Source: Chloroflexota bacterium | GTDB taxonomy: Bacteria > Chloroflexota > Limnocylindria > Limnocylindrales > CSP1-4 | Reading direction: 5' to 3' | DNA: 7,361 nucleotides | Assembly: GCA_003158495.1 (NCBI GenBank) | Contig: PMJT01000238.1 | Location: 8,861 to 16,221 of the forward strand | Shown: positions 6,560 through 7,361 of the stretch, one piece after another | Numbering within the stretch: position 1 is the stretch's first letter | How the letters are laid out: the number at the start of each line of letters is the position of its first letter | Translations under genes and position numbers: made by a program | Notes under the pieces: generated by a model | Seen by the model: only the letters and a program-made list of their open reading frames with translations | What the model was told of the DNA's origin: nothing | Database searches by the model: none

Positions 6560-7192
6560 CTAGCGGGCTGAAGCAGTTCCCGATCTGGTCTCGATACGGG
6601 CCGGGTGTCTGGCCTCCCAGGCTTCGATCTCCGGCAGGCGGGAGAGGACGTAGCCGATCTCGTCGGTGCCGGCCAGGATCATCGTCCGGGCGAACGGGTC
6701 GATCTCGAAAGCGAACGAGTCGCCGTCCGGTAGCGTCACCCTCTGGGCCTGGAGGTCGACAGTCCACTCGCCGTCCGCGTTGGCGGCAAGGACGGCCTGG
6801 AGGGCCGCGTACCGATCCTGAGTGACGACGACGGGGAGCAGCGCGTTCTTCAGGCAGTTGCCCTTGAAGATGTCCGCGAAGCTGGTGCTGACGATGGCGC
6901 GGATGCCCCACGCCCGCAGCGCCCAGGGGGCGTGCTCGCGCGACGAGCCCGAGCCGAAGTTGTCGCCCACGAGAAGAATCTGGCGGCCGGCGTTGTGCGG
7001 CTCATCGATGAACGAGGGCGGCACGCGGCGAGCGCCGTCCGGCGTGAAGCGCCAGTCGAAGAAGAGCGCGTCGGCCAGGTTCGCCTTGTCCGTGATCTTG
7101 AGGAATCGGGCCGGGCAGATCTGGTCCGTGTCGATGTTGGAGCGGGGGATCGCGATGACGCGGCTGGTAGTCGTGCTGAAGGCTTCGGGCAT
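6560..7192 (-). CDS. leuD: 3-isopropylmalate dehydratase small subunit (LeuD)
   Basis: LeuD is the swivelling small subunit of isopropylmalate isomerase, which converts 2-isopropylmalate to 3-isopropylmalate in leucine biosynthesis, in the cytoplasm with LeuC. The 210-residue product has the family hallmarks NIDTDQICPARFLK (residues 19-32), GDNFGSGSSREHAPWAL (76-92) and FADIFKGNCLKNALLPV (105-121). The length is normal. ATG is one base after the leuC stop, with GGGGAGG at 7202-7208 nine bases upstream, so the two genes form an operon. It converges on the deacetylase gene with a 118-base gap. A homologous isomerase acting on another malate-like acid is possible in principle, but the motifs look like ordinary LeuD. 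Confidence 0.95.
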   Translation of the reverse strand: MPEAFSTTTSRVIAIPRSNIDTDQICPARFLKITDKANLADALFFDWRFTPDGARRVPPSFIDEPHNAGRQILLVGDNFGSGSSREHAPWALRAWGIRAIVSTSFADIFKGNCLKNALLPVVVTQDRYAALQAVLAANADGEWTVDLQAQRVTLPDGDSFAFEIDPFARTMILAGTDEIGYVLSRLPEIEAWEARHPARIETRSGTASAR

Positions 7193-7193
7193 G

Positions 7194-7361
7194 TCAGTGG
7201 GCCTCCCCGGCCGGGCTCTGCGAGGCGGCGCCGCTCACGCCGGGCAGCGTGCGCGGATCGGTGACGACGCCGGTTACGGCGCTTGCGGCTGCGGTCAGCG
7301 GCGAGGCGAGGAAGGAGCGTCCGCCCTTGCCTTGGCGACCCTCGAAGTTGCGGTTCGAGGT
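7194..7361 (-). CDS. leuC: 3-isopropylmalate dehydratase large subunit (LeuC), C-terminal 55 residues (cut by right edge)
   Basis: The minus strand is open from the window edge to a TGA at 7196-7194, giving 55 residues that begin TSNRNFEGRQGKGGRSF. This is the conserved C-terminal active-site stretch of LeuC (S/T-S-N-R-N-F-E-G-R-Q-G), in which an arginine and serine contact substrate in the aconitase family, followed by LASPLTAAASAVTG. The 4Fe-4S-binding large subunit works with LeuD encoded directly downstream. The last about 20 residues are a Gly/Ala/Ser-rich tail that differs from most LeuC and is probably unimportant. Only the 3' end is in view. Confidence 0.93.
   Translation of the reverse strand, partial: TSNRNFEGRQGKGGRSFLASPLTAAASAVTGVVTDPRTLPGVSGAASQSPAGEAH

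Noticed and set aside
6556..6569. Hairpin AGCCC-TAGC-GGGCT at the leuD stop codon as a terminator
   Set aside because: The stem is only five pairs, overlaps the leuD stop and is not followed by a T-run on either strand, so termination cannot be claimed.

Overview
This window comes from a GC-rich bacterium (G+C looks to be roughly two thirds by eye) with tightly packed genes. Nothing in it settles the phylum. I find eight protein-coding genes, two of them cut by the window edges, and no RNA gene, insertion sequence or CRISPR array.

Left part, minus strand (positions about 4369 down to 1): a five-gene operon read in the order acyl carrier protein, FabG-like short-chain dehydrogenase/reductase (SDR), stand-alone acyl-adenylating ligase, LuxE-like acyl-protein synthetase, LuxC-like acyl-CoA/acyl-protein reductase. 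The LuxC gene runs off the left edge. Junctions overlap or are separated by only 20 bases, so the genes are very likely co-transcribed and partly translationally coupled. All the catalytic residues I could check are intact. The set looks like a route that activates a carboxylic acid, loads it on a dedicated carrier and/or on LuxE, and reduces it to an aldehyde. LuxAB luciferase and the LuxD thioesterase are absent here, so this is probably not a light-producing system.

Middle, plus strand (4599 to 6441): a divergent pair, a GNAT-family acyltransferase overlapping by 11 bases with a NodB-like polysaccharide deacetylase-family protein that lacks an obvious signal peptide. The divergent gap of about 200 bases holds two short perfect inverted repeats, one in the acp leader and one against a possible -10 element of the GNAT gene.

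Right part, minus strand (7361 down to 6560): leuC (3' end only) and leuD, the two subunits of isopropylmalate isomerase of leucine biosynthesis. They converge on the deacetylase gene.

Working hypothesis (inference): the accessory block makes an unusual acyl or aldehyde building block and, through the GNAT and the deacetylase, changes the acyl group on a sugar or amino compound, for example on a surface polysaccharide precursor. The substrate cannot be read from this window, and the cluster may continue beyond the left edge.
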